This document shows, piece after piece, positions 7,104 through 15,520 of a stretch of 15,520 nucleotides of DNA. Both the position numbers and the translations under genes were made by a program. The stretch is from Aureococcus anophagefferens (lineage: Eukaryota; Sar; Pelagophyceae; Pelagomonadales; Pelagomonadaceae). Location: the NCBI RefSeq assembly GCF_000186865.1, contig NW_008705564.1:2981484-2997003 (forward strand). The letters run 5' to 3'. How positions within the stretch are numbered: position 1 is the stretch's first letter; each line of letters opens with the position of its first letter. Below the pieces are notes generated by a model that was not told the DNA's origin, searched no databases, and worked only from the letters and a program-made list of their open reading frames with translations.

Positions 7104-10100
7104 CTAGCTTGAGTTCTGAGGGCAGGAGTTGGGTGTTCTCCGCTTGCGCTGTTTTGCCCGAAGTTCATCAATGACTGACGGAGCAGCCTTGGCAAGTGCA
7201 TCTTTTGGCGGGTGCTTTGCAATTGAGACGGTGCCATGGCTTCGATCCTCCCTCTGTATTTGAACGGCGGTGGATGCTGCGACTGTCGTTCTTCGCTCAA
7301 TTCTCCTTGGGGCTGGCGTATCATAAGAGCGGGCGAACGCAGTAGACTTCGTGTGCTCTGGTTCGCTTGGATTTGCATCTGGATCAAAGAGTGGCAGTGC
7401 GTTCTTGTAAGCACCGTGTCGGATGCCACTAGCAGATAGCGTCCCAGCCGCTACTTTATCTATCGCGTTATGTAGTTTCAGCCTTGCGTCATCCTTCCAT
7501 CTTGCCTTGTCACCCGTCCCATCGTTGTCGAAAGCAACCTGCGAGAGAACGCACCAAACAGCACGCCTAGACAGCAGGATCAATGAATTGCGTGCATGAT
7601 CGCCAGAGGACTCTGCACACGTGCAATTCTGTCAGATCAAGCCCATGAATTGCGTACTTTGACTTGAGGTCTGCGATGTGGATCCGTTTTAGAAATGCCT
7701 ATTAATGGTATAGAAAGTTGAGCTCGAAAGTGGCGCTGATCTCGGTCGCACGTCGTGAACGCGAATGAGCCAAAGTGCGCGGTTATTGATGAGCCTCCTC
7801 GCTAAAGCCGGTGTAACACCCGCCTCAAGCAGGCTCTTCAGGCTCGAATTGGTCATGATGTCCTCCGGGACAAATGACCGCATCGTTCGTAGAGCCTCTT
7901 TGTTGAGCGGTGTGTTCTGTGCCTCCCATGCCAAGGCTTTTTCTTTTTCTTCGCGTGCGTGATCTGGATGCGCTCGCACAAATGCCTATGTTCACATATT
8001 TCAAGGATTAGCTGAATCTTGAGCACAGGAGCCGCCAACTGAGACACGGATTGCTCGCATCCCATTCTTCCAGCTCAGACTCGGCGTCTAAGTCGCCTCG
8101 CATGAGGCGCTGAACAGCGGCGTGGAGCTTTGCCTTCGCATCTTCGAAAGAAATAACCTATGTTGATGATGCTATGGAGCACGTGCCATCTTGGAAATCA
8201 AAAGGAGACTTTGACCTTGTCTATCGGCTTTAGGCCTGCTGCCTCTAGCTGGTTTCTAAGCATCTCGATCATCGTCTTAGAATCGTCCTCTGACATACCT
8301 CTTCTCATTCCAGCTGAAACTTCCGCCTGGATATCCTTTTTAAGGCGCTGCATTTCCCTGCCATGCGCGCTAGTGAGTGCTTTGAGCTGAAGTTTAAGTG
8401 CTTCTACCATCCCATCCTGTTCTTTCGCGGAATTAATCTTTGTGTACAGGTTCGATTCAACATTGTCTCTATTCGTGGTCACAGAAGCTGCGCGGGCAGC
8501 TGCGAGCGCGCTCCTAAGTCCACCGATTTCGGATGCATGTGCAGCTTGCGCCGCTGCGAACGATGCGTGGAGGGCAGAGATAGCATCCCCATGGTCCGCA
8601 TGCGCATCACCAGACAATCCTTTGGGTAGTGCAGCCGCGAGCATCCGCCCAGTCTGATTTGGACATTTAGGTCGAGTTGGACAATCAGGCTGCGTGTCCT
8701 CAACTCTATTATGGCTTGCAGCTTCTAAAGAAGGGGTTTTGGTCTGATCTCCGCTATTGGGCGCACTAGTTGAGAATCTGGCGCCCTCAACAATGCTCCC
8801 TTTTTCACTCTTGACAGCCTTTAGGTTTGCAGCAAGTTGAGACACCTTGCCTACGCCTCCGCAAAAGCTCGTAGATGTGGCGTTGGCTCCATCGAGCTGT
8901 ACGCGCAGCGCGGCGATGGAGCTTTTCCCCCGTTTGCGAAGTTGCGTTCGTGTCGCGGCAATATGACCTGTGGACGGAGCAGCTAGGAAGATTGCTCGCG
9001 AATAATTGTTTGTTCCGGCGTTTGTCACTATCTGCCTGCCCTGGTATTTCTTTTCTTGAAGGGCGGTGGCTGAAGATGCTGAAACCTGGCAGCGGGCACG
9101 GTGCAAAGCGTCTTCCAGCGATTCGATGCGGCTTGAATAACCTTCCGTCTCACCACTTGAGGAAGATGATGGCTGGCTGCGGACGCGTGCTTGATGGCTC
9201 TGCTCATCTCGTAACGCAGGCTTGGTCGCCGCACTACTCCCAACCGCCAGATTCCTGATGGCCTTCAGGCGACTTCTCACCTCAATGAGCCGATCAATAG
9301 TTCGGTCTATATCGTTTCGAAGGATAGCTCGTCTTGAGCGATCAGATGCGGGCATGTGAGCTACAATGGGCCTTTGCCGCGTTTCTGTGATGTCATTGGC
9401 AAACGCCTTCGCCACCTTTTCACGTGGAACTTTCCTTAGGACAGTCGGCAGCGACAGTACTGCCCGTAGACTCTGACAAATGAGTTCCTTTTTCATAGCA
9501 ACGTGTTTCGCATCCATCTCAGCAATTTCACGCCGATGCAGATGCTCCTGGAGCACCTGGGAGCGCCCAACATGCCGACCTGTGGATTGCCTCCTTGGCG
9601 AGCGCATATCTTCGACCGCCCCTCTTGCGGTATCCGCAACAACATCCAACCAACTAGGCCCAACCAAAAGACGTGTCAGCCCGGCTACAAATGAGCTTTG
9701 ATGATCGGAGCATGACGGCGGTTGGACTGAAGCAGCACTTGACTTGTGTGGTAGCGGCAAAAAAACATCATCGGTTCGGCAAGTAAATCCCTGGCAGGTG
9801 TTATTTGGAGCCACGAGTGCGATATGCGTGTCCACGGAGCCATGAACAAGTGGAGGACTTTCGGAGTTTAGACCATTTGAGAGATCATGGAGATTGCAGA
9901 ACTCAGATGATCGAGATTCGGAGTTGGCGCCCCCAAGCCCTGAAAATATTCGATGCCAAGCCCGCTGTTTGAGCGGGATATCCCCTTGGCATGAGACGGT
10001 CAAAGTTGGGCAGTTCAATGCGTTCTCATGGCTCGATGGAAGTCCCAGGTCATCATTTTTGCTCAGTTGCAGGACCTTGGGGCTTGGGATTGGACCCCTG

Positions 10101-10474
10101 GCCTCATCTCCAAGCGATCTCTTTTCGCTGATCTCTTCGTGGGACGGCGGCGACCTCTCTCCAGTGTCCATTGTAGCCACCGGGTTGTCATAGACTATCT
10201 CTGTTGTCTCGCGTTGGAGAAGTCGAACTGAATCATCTGAGGGTATTGAGGCCGCAAGGTCTCCATTTCTTAAGTCATAATTCTCGCGGTCGATCCCCAG
10301 AACTGTGGCGTGATCACCGCCATTTGGGACTCTAAACGATGTCAGCTTGCCATCACCTGTCATGTCTGATAAATCACGCGTCGCCGACCGGACCGTCTTC
10401 GTAAACTTCCCTAGAGCACGTTGGGCTAGGTCCGCCATGGACATACTGTCGATATCGCTATCCTCAAAACACAT
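7104..10474 (-). CDS. Large coiled-coil protein with a helical C-terminal domain, function unknown
   Basis: The gene is not recognised. Exon 1 (10474-8216) encodes 753 residues. The first 270 or so are polar and probably disordered. Basic helices follow (about 310-400), then coiled-coil segments, the last being an EALKLQLKALTSAHGREMQRLK-type helix near the exon end. The frame then passes a 58-nt GTC...TAG intron (8215-8158) into exon 2 (8157-8048, SFEDAKAKLHAAVQRLM). Exon 3 is 7985-7752 (FVPEDIM, LLEAGVTPALARRLI, NRALWLIR). A 53-nt intron separates it from exon 4 (7698-7619, IHIADLKSKYAIHGLDL), and a 52-nt intron leads to exon 5 (7566-7104, FDNDGTGDKARWKDDARL, ending in a basic tail). Exons 3-5 join in phase. 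Exon 2 to exon 3 does not: every GT donor at the end of exon 2 is in phase 1 or 2, while AG|GCA at 7985 needs phase 0. This could be an indel, an unusual splice site or a decayed copy. The ATG at 10474 is the first in frame; M at residue 11 or 13 is also possible. Confidence 0.65.
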
Positions 10475-10792
10475 GCGCTGTCAGGCTACTAAGTCTTATG
10501 ATGCGCTGAATCGATGGTAAATTTTAAATGAAAAATTTGCAGTGCGTGTGGCATCTCCCTCTTGTTTAATAAATTTTTTGTACGTTATATGTGATATCCT
10601 CCACTGAATGGGCGGGCTCTGGGGACTCCAGCTGCGGTAGGTGGGACCAAAATATGGTGGTAGTCAGGAGGCACGTGGGCGGACATAGGGTCAACGAAGC
10701 CTGTGAACCACCCGCTCTGGCCAATCGGCAGCTGGAGGGCTGCTCGGCCACGACCTCCATCCGTCGAAATTTATGATCGAGCGTCAAAACCA

Positions 10793-10823
10793 CCAGTTTG
10801 CTCGAGCTCGAGATCCAAACTGG
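10793..10823. repeat. Hairpin with a CTCGAGCTCGAG core
   Basis: CCAGTTTG (10793-10800) pairs with CAAACTGG (10816-10823) around a self-complementary CTCGAGCTCGAG and three extra bases. It lies within the repeat-like segment 10560-10950. Confidence 0.6.
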
Positions 10824-10827
10824 CCGA

Positions 10828-10880
10828 TAGAGCCAAAACAAGCATATTTCCGGTGGAGTCGAGTGCCAGTGGTCTCCAGC
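10828..10880 (+). repeat. Diverged repeat, copy B (partner at 688-734)
   Basis: It begins with the same TAGAGCCAAAAC as copy A and ends in a similar GAGTG...TCCAGC string, with substitutions and an insertion of about 6 nt. Confidence 0.5.
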
Positions 10881-10900
10881 GGCTCCAGGGGCACTACCCC

Positions 10901-10918
10901 CACTACCACTACCACTAC
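10901..10918 (+). repeat. CACTAC microsatellite
   Basis: Three exact tandem copies of CACTAC, with a further isolated copy at 10892-10897. On the minus strand it would encode a Gly-Ser run, but no gene is supported. Confidence 0.8.
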
Positions 10919-11041
10919 CTAACCCCATTCTCAGAGCACCCATCGTAGATCAACATGACATTAGTTATCGTATTTTGTGCATGCCTCTTGGTGGTAGTTT
11001 ACCCTCAGCCTGACTCCTGACTAGGGTATGGTAATAATTAG

Positions 11042-11074
11042 TTAGTCGACTACCTACTCAAGCAGGTAGACTAA
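11042..11074. repeat. 11-bp hairpin with a 3-nt bulge
   Basis: TTAGT and CTACCT (11042-11046 and 11050-11055, bulge CGA between) pair with AGGTAG and ACTAA (11064-11074) around an 8-nt loop. There is no T-run to suggest a terminator. The role is unknown. Confidence 0.55.
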
Positions 11075-11883
11075 TCGGACCGGGGCTCTTTGTCCTCATT
11101 CGCTGGAGTTAAGTGAGTAAGAAAGAAAAGGAGCAACGCCATGGAAGTTCAGATATATATCCCTCGTCGTTCGCTGTAACTATCATAAGGTCATAACAGG
11201 GATACGAGCCCTCTGCACTGCCAACTTCAAGCTAAGCCAGCCAAGTTACCTTAGTCCATTCTCCCGCCACACCGCGCTACTTTCCTGGCTAAGCAAAGAC
11301 TACCTGTGCAAAGTAGCTTTCTAGTCGAGTAAGATAATGCTTGGCATTACGAGTAAGTTGAGTGAGCCTCGAAGGCCCATCCACCACGAAGTCCCCGAAA
11401 GAACCATGCGACGTACCTCGCCTCGTCGGACGTCACGGTGTCCCGGGGGTCCCTGGGACGGGGGTGACGCGGCTGACTCGGATACTACTCCAAGGCTAGG
11501 GCGGCGTCCAAGTTTCCAGCGTCTGACGGTTCTCCCGTAGGCCAGCGAAGTGAGCGCGTCGTGGGACATCGGTTGTCCCGGCCACGGCAAAGGCCCGTGG
11601 AACGGCCTCGCTGGAGCGTGTGACGACGCCGTCGACGAGCCGCGCGAGCGGCAAAACCGCTGAGCCGCTCATAGGCACGATCAAACGCAAGCTTAAGCAG
11701 GAAATCATCGACAGGTCGCTCGTCCTGGAGTCGGCGCACGACGTCTACCTCAGAGATCTTCGGGTCCGAGGAGTGGGCGGAGTCGCACGAGTACGAGAAG
11801 ATCTCGCATCATGACAGTTTTGGCGCGCGCGAGGCTCCAGCTGCCTTAATCACGAACTTGCCGTCCACTTCTTGCCTTACGGC

Positions 11884-13913
11884 TTACTCGCTCCGAAGAA
11901 CCCCATGGTCGGCGGCTGTCTCTCGCCGGCCCATGTGCCACACGGTCATAGCACGGCGTGTAACAAAGGCCGGGCGCACTTCGTGGACAAGAGTATCCGC
12001 GCGGAAAAGAACAATCGTTCCCGCGGTCGGACAAACATCAACACACCTTCCTGTTTTTGAATGGAGTCTGAGGTGCCCGCCACGATGCGCGCCCCAAGTC
12101 TGTGCATTGAGGTAGGCAACGACGGTCAGGAGCCGACCTTCGTCTTTGCCACAACGCCCATCCCCATCAAAATTATCGATGTGGGGGGAATATGCACACC
12201 CATCACCACCATAGACGGCCAACATAGTATCAGTGCTTTCACTCAAGACGAAAGGAGCGTGTTGTCGACTGGCATCGTGGGCTTCATGTGCTGAGAGCCA
12301 AGGCACGCACCGCGCTACAAAGGCATTGATTGCGCTCCGTATTTCTGCGAGGTGCGTAGAAGCACTTGCGCTAATGTCAGTTAGCCAGACAACCTTATCA
12401 GCGCGATCTGCAACATTGGCACCGCGCGCTGCGACTTTACCAGGCGCCAGCTTGCCAGAGGTATCGAGATGATCGACTTCGGATCTCCCTCTTGTAAAAG
12501 TTTCCATCAACGTTTTGGCCACGCGTGTAATGGCAAAGCCGTTGCGCTCAATTCCTGCCGCAACAGCACGTGCTGCAGTACCGTCCGCATCAATGAGTAT
12601 TGATGGGCCCGTTGCTAGGTTGCTAGGACTAGCAACCTGCGAATGCGGCCTAGGTGGTGGTCTGAGCACATCGACAATACTGCCGCCGCCTATACTACGT
12701 GTCCTTCTTGACGGCGAATGTCGACTGTTGCACGCTAATGTCGCATCTGCACACCCAATAGCATCAAAACGCGTACACACACCGAGCGTGAGTTGCCTTG
12801 CTACCTCAATTCCATCTGTGAGAGCAATATAACGATGGAAAAGATCAGCTGCCACGTCGTGTGCATAACAAGGCTCGTGTGCTGACACGGTATGCGAGAA
12901 AATATCCCTGCAGTCGCGGTGAAATGACGCGGGGATTGGTGCATTGCCAGCAAACCACGAATTTGGAAAGTGGCCTAGCGTATTGTACCTACTCTCCGCC
13001 CTATCGAACCGAGTCTCTGTGATGGCACGGGTAGACCACTTCTCAAGTAGGGCAGCAGAAGAACATACAGGGTAGTGAAGCACTTTGGTATCGTCCGCGC
13101 ACGATGCAGCGGTCGGTCCTCGACGCTCATCGGTTCTGAAGAGTCCAACGAGATTTGAGGCCCAACATTCCAGGCCGTGTGCGTCCCCTGGCAACCACTC
13201 GTGCACCGAGAGGGGTTTCGCGCCTAATAGCGCGAAAGGTACAACCATGATAGCGACATCGGACGCATACCTGGCTCAACGCGACAGCCAGCCTTCCCAT
13301 TATCATAAAAGAGGAAATACGACTTATGAGTTTCGTGTCGCTCTTCCCAGAACGATGTACAGGTGCCACCTGGCATTGAAGCAACTGGTCTCTTGAACAG
13401 AGTGTGTGCTGCAAAAGGATTGGAAGCTCCATCGACCTCGGGTATAGACTCCCAATTTTTGAAAGTTGAGCAGCGAGCACCTGCAATGTTCAAGCACCAG
13501 AAGACCTCTCCCACTCGCCGTCCAAACCCGGGGTCCAACAACTCGTCCGCATCGAGGTGCATCAACCAGTCGACACCACATTTAGGAGCCAGCACTGCGA
13601 TAGCATGCCATGCAGCGACAAGTTGTCTCGCCATTACTTCGTCCTGGCAGTGTGGCCCAAGCCGTTGGGCCGCAGCGGGCAGCCGTAATAATAGATCTTC
13701 ACGTCCGGAGGTAGGGCATTCAATCACGCATACTCGCTCTCCACACATCCGAGCCGCTGCGCCTGCAGCCACATCCTCCCCTGGGGCGTCCATGTAAACG
13801 AAGATAAAGTCGAACCCTACTGAGAGGTGGTACCTGCACCAAGCGCCGAGGGTCTCGTTCACGCTTCGGACCGTCGTGACTAAACCAACACAGGCATTTC
13901 CACATAAAACCAT
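11884..13913 (-). CDS. Glycosyltransferase fused to EGLN/PHD-like prolyl 4-hydroxylase
   Basis: Two overlapping frames on this strand (14039-13224 and 13248-11884) are joined by a 47-nt GT-AG intron (13270-13224, GTATGC...TTAG). Splicing gives RVEPG followed directly by AKPLSVHEW and restores the end of the glycosyltransferase domain. From the ATG at 13913 the product has 660 residues. Residues 1 to about 375 form a GT-A type domain (Glyco_tranf_2_4/GT92-like): VGLVTTVRS, WCRYHLSVGFDFIFVY and the metal-binding DWLMHLDADELL (D121, D123), ending after KVLHYP. A Pro/Ser/Arg-rich linker follows (about 376-420). Residues about 420-650 are a 2-oxoglutarate/Fe(II) oxygenase with YSPHIDN-x-DGDGRC, FRADTLVHEV and TRRAMTVW. 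Iron ligands are H562, D564 and H628, and the 2-oxoglutarate Arg is R637. The HxD motif and the 9-residue His-to-Arg spacing match human PHD2 (H313, D315, H374, R383). With this start there is no signal peptide, which suggests a cytosolic enzyme. The frame stays open upstream to 14039, so the true start could be further 5' or in another exon. Confidence 0.82.
13224..13270 (-). other. 47-nt intron of the glycosyltransferase-hydroxylase gene
   Basis: The donor is GTATGC (13270) and the acceptor CTATTAG (ends 13224). It interrupts a Gly codon in phase 1. Without splicing the glycosyltransferase frame stops at 13224-13226 and lacks its usual C-terminal strand. With splicing both domains are intact. 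Its size fits the 42-62 nt introns of the neighbouring genes. Confidence 0.8.
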
Positions 13914-13914
13914 T

Positions 13915-14182
13915 TCAGAATCGGCCCATGGCTGCAGCCACGCGTCCGGCGACGCTCGAGGAGTGCAGCTCGCCTTTGGACTGCGAGTTCTGGTACCAGG
14001 GCAGCGAAGCAACGCGCTGGTACCAGGGCAGCGTCGCACCGTCGGCGACCCCCGGCTGGTCGACGCACACCTTCACGTACACGCCGGGACAGGGCACGAG
14101 GGGCTACGCACAGCCCTTGATTCTGCCCGAAACTGATCTATTTACGAGTTGCCCTACCGCGCAGTGTGAAAAACAACCATAG
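13915..14182. other. GC-rich orphan reading frame with a 27-nt tandem repeat, strand undecided
   Basis: On the plus strand an ATG at 13928 opens 84 codons to a TAG at 14180-14182. On the minus strand a frame from about 14096 (just after a possible TAG acceptor) runs to a TGA at 13917-13915, two bases before the fusion-gene ATG. The two frames share their third codon positions, so both show high GC3 and composition cannot choose between them. Two 17-nt copies of CTGGTACCAGGGCAGCG (13990-14006 and 14017-14033) form a 27-nt period, giving a 9-residue repeat with WYQG (plus) or LPWYQ (minus). It may be an exon of an upstream minus-strand gene or a fragment of a GC-rich gene. No family is recognised. 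Confidence 0.35.
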
Positions 14183-14220
14183 CTAGCCGCACCGACACCC
14201 GGGCGGGAATCCTGGCGGGA

Positions 14221-14283
14221 CTCCTGAGATTGTTGCATTTTAACCTTCCTCAGCCACAATTACTGACACTGTATTTAAATCGC
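14221..14283 (+). repeat. 63-nt direct repeat, left copy
   Basis: It matches 15197-15259 at 62 of 63 positions (the only difference is C at 14269 against T at 15245). It contains TATTTAAAT near its end. The pair flanks the gene remnant at 14337-15045, like short long-terminal repeats or a duplicated flank. Confidence 0.85.
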
Positions 14284-14336
14284 CGGATAGCGTAAATACT
14301 TGAGCTATACTCGCGCGTCAAGGCGCGTGAGGGCCC

Positions 14337-15045
14337 CTATAGCCGGCGCGAAACTCTTGGCAGCGACGCGCCCGAGCCAGTAACTCTTGAGCTAGTGGTA
14401 ATGTAAGCATGATAATCTGGTGCATCCATCACAAATTGCTGTAAAGAGCCTGTAAAGCTTGCTCTCCAAGCTTCTACTTTATCTGGTACATCCTCCAAAC
14501 TCCTCGGAAAATGCATGTCGTTAGGCCTGCTTGCCTCCTGAAACTCATTATTAGCCTTAGAATAGCTAAATTCCTTACTGGTGATGATACCCTTGGAAAA
14601 ATGTCTGGATTGTTCTGAACTGAGTACACCGGGGTACCAGTTAGAGTTGCCCATAGTTGGGTCGCTTAATTGACTCTCTTTTAGCTTAGCATCTGCTACA
14701 GCATCGGCATTAAGAAGTTCCATAAATTCCAGTTGCTTTTTGCTGATGTTGGACTGGCGGCCCTCGCAAAATACTGGTCATTTTGTCAAGGGAAGTGCCC
14801 ATCAAAGCTAGACCACGTTCATTCTGTTGGTTTCTGCGTTCTGATGGTGTTTGCTGTCTGAGAGCATCAAGTTCAGCCGGTTTTCTAGCAATCTCAGCCT
14901 GATGTTCTTCTTCGCGAAGTCGTTCTTCTTCTCTCTCAGTTGCTGCAAGAGCATCTGCATCCCGCTGAAGTCTTTCTTGACGAGCTGCTTCTTCATCTGC
15001 TCTCTGCTGAGCTATCTCTTCTTCGGTTGGTTCAGGTTCCCCGAC
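14337..15045 (-). pseudogene. Remnant of a coiled-coil gene between direct repeats
   Basis: Reading leftward, a pyrimidine-rich acceptor (…CTTTCTAG, ending 15046) opens frame A (15045-14710, 111 codons plus stop). Frame A is rich in Glu, Arg, Gln and Ala, with REEERLREEE-like heptads typical of a coiled coil. Near 14785-14760 the sense appears to pass by a +1 shift into frame B, which continues with SKKQLEFMELLNADAV and stops at 14337. Frame B includes MHFPRSLEDVPDKVEAWRASF. A TGA lies in frame B just upstream of the switch, so a single open frame is not possible without an indel, or an intron I could not place. No family is recognised; a structural protein of a retroelement is one possibility. 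Confidence 0.4.
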
Positions 15046-15082
15046 CTAGAAAGAGAAGGAAATTGGGAAAAGGAGGAAGGAC

Positions 15083-15140
15083 CCCCATACTAAAATGGGG
15101 ACCTTGGGACTGAAGTCAGTCTCATGAGGATATGAGACTG
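15083..15140. repeat. Two adjacent short hairpins
   Basis: CCCCAT (15083-15088) pairs with ATGGGG (15095-15100). CAGTCTCAT (15117-15125) pairs perfectly with ATGAGACTG (15132-15140) around a 6-nt loop. Both lie upstream of the acceptor at 15046 on the minus strand, that is in a presumed intron or 5' region of the remnant. Confidence 0.6.
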
Positions 15141-15196
15141 CAAGGTAGGAAGAAAAGGGAAAATAAGGACAGTAGGGCAGATACAGGAGAATCTTC

Positions 15197-15259
15197 CTCC
15201 TGAGATTGTTGCATTTTAACCTTCCTCAGCCACAATTACTGACATTGTATTTAAATCGC
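15197..15259 (+). repeat. 63-nt direct repeat, right copy
   Basis: This is the partner of 14221-14283 (62/63 identical). It ends 26 nt before the ATG of the open frame at 15286, and its TATTTAAAT (15248-15256) could serve as a TATA-like element for that frame. This is inference. Confidence 0.8.
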
Positions 15260-15285
15260 GCGAGTATTGAGTATTAAATTTTAAC

Positions 15286-15520
15286 ATGACGGCGCCCTTG
15301 TCGGCACGGTCGTTTTCGCAGCTGCTCGATGAATTGCAACAGACCCGGGACTCGATTGCCCGTTCCATGGCTGGTGCGTTGGAAGAGACGACGTCGCAGG
15401 GCGATGGTGCCTACGAGGGGCAGATGCCTGCGGTTTCCGTTCGAGGTGCCGACCAGCGCGGGGCTTTGTACGTACGCGTGCGCGACGTAGGCGCAGATGT
15501 AGACGCACCAACCTCGCGGA
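15286..15520 (+). CDS. 5' part of a gene running off the window, function unknown
   Basis: The ATG at 15286 opens 78 codons that remain open to the last base. The frame begins MTAPLSARSFSQLLDELQQT, giving an amphipathic helix, and continues with Asp/Val/Arg-rich sequence (GALYVRVRDVGADVD). Third positions are G/C-rich, unlike the AT-rich DNA directly upstream, which supports a coding start here. A TATTTAAAT lies 30-38 nt upstream. No family is recognised, and the minus strand is also open at 15281-15511 without sense. Confidence 0.45.
   Translation, partial: MTAPLSARSFSQLLDELQQTRDSIARSMAGALEETTSQGDGAYEGQMPAVSVRGADQRGALYVRVRDVGADVDAPTSR

Larger units (their letters stand above)
10475..11883. 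other. Gene-free stretch with repeats and a GC-rich segment
   Basis: About 10560-10950 is a repeat-like segment: it shares a diverged stretch with 688-734, contains a hairpin (10793-10823) and ends in a CACTAC microsatellite. 10950-11330 is mixed-composition DNA with a hairpin at 11042-11074 and no frame of note. About 11340-11810 is GC-rich and has competing open frames on both strands. A plus frame of about 85 codons ending at 11814 and minus frames at 11485-11739 and 11496-11708 each look somewhat coding, but none shows a motif. It may be a fragment of a GC-rich gene or of a retroelement. Confidence 0.5.

Noticed and set aside
10566..10943. Minus-strand 125-codon frame
   Set aside because: It crosses a microsatellite, a hairpin and a diverged dispersed repeat. 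The Gly-Ser run comes from the CACTAC repeat.
11485..11814. A GC-rich gene at 11485-11814
   Set aside because: Plus and minus frames compete, and none shows a domain or a convincing start and splice pattern. It is left as part of the intergenic description.
13224..13248. Overlapping, separate glycosyltransferase and hydroxylase genes
   Set aside because: The overlap disappears when the 47-nt GT-AG intron is removed, and the spliced protein restores the glycosyltransferase C-terminal strand. The ATG of the second frame lies inside the intron.
14808..15093. Frames at 14808-14996 (minus) and 14851-15093 (plus)
   Set aside because: They are shadows of the Glu/Arg-rich frame A of the remnant: Lys-rich in one frame and Phe/Ser-rich on the other strand.
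1..15520. tRNA, rRNA, CRISPR array or bacterial operon
   Set aside because: No cloverleaf with a GTTCRANNC box, no ribosomal RNA sequence, no regularly spaced repeat array and no ribosome binding sites were seen by eye. A tRNA or covariance-model scan could still find something degenerate.

Overview
The window looks like nuclear DNA of a unicellular eukaryote. The four recognisable loci need splicing, and their introns are very short (mostly 42-62 nt, GT-AG, with loose donors). There are no bacterial-style operons, no Shine-Dalgarno spacing and no tRNA or rRNA. A membrane-anchored arylsulfotransferase-like protein, an EGLN-type prolyl hydroxylase fused to a glycosyltransferase, and a PAN3 deadenylase subunit together fit a marine microalga, possibly a stramenopile or pelagophyte. 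That placement is inference from gene content only. Base composition is patchy: moderate-GC genes alternate with very GC-rich islands (about 200-480, 885-1030, 6560-6910, 11400-11800, 13930-14100) and with AT-rich repeats.

Layout. 1-1130: a possible 3' end of a GC-rich gene, a 35-nt dispersed repeat, a palindrome cluster and a GC-rich fragment. 1133-3247 (+): PAN3, rebuilt here from 12 exons. 3248-4336: no convincing gene, but a 221-nt imperfect fold-back element at 3585-3805. 4337-6367 (-): a 676-residue type II membrane protein of the arylsulfotransferase (ASST) family. 6368-7103: short tandem repeats and a GC-rich island. 7104-10474 (-): a long coiled-coil protein with a helical C-terminal region carried on small exons, one of whose junctions does not keep frame. 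10475-11883: repeats, hairpins and a GC-rich segment. 11884-13913 (-): a glycosyltransferase and an EGLN/PHD-like prolyl hydroxylase joined by a 47-nt intron into one protein of about 660 residues. 13915-14336: a GC-rich orphan reading frame. 14221-15259: two 63-nt direct repeats around a decayed coiled-coil gene remnant. 15286-end (+): the start of a reading frame that runs off the window.

Functional links. The genes do not form one pathway. PAN3 acts in cytoplasmic poly(A) shortening. The ASST-like protein is probably in the secretory pathway. The fusion protein would couple prolyl hydroxylation with sugar transfer in one polypeptide; this is the most interesting coding feature. It recalls the separate hydroxylase and glycosyltransferase of the Skp1 oxygen-sensing pathway in amoebae, and the hydroxylase/glycosyltransferase fusions of collagen-modifying enzymes.
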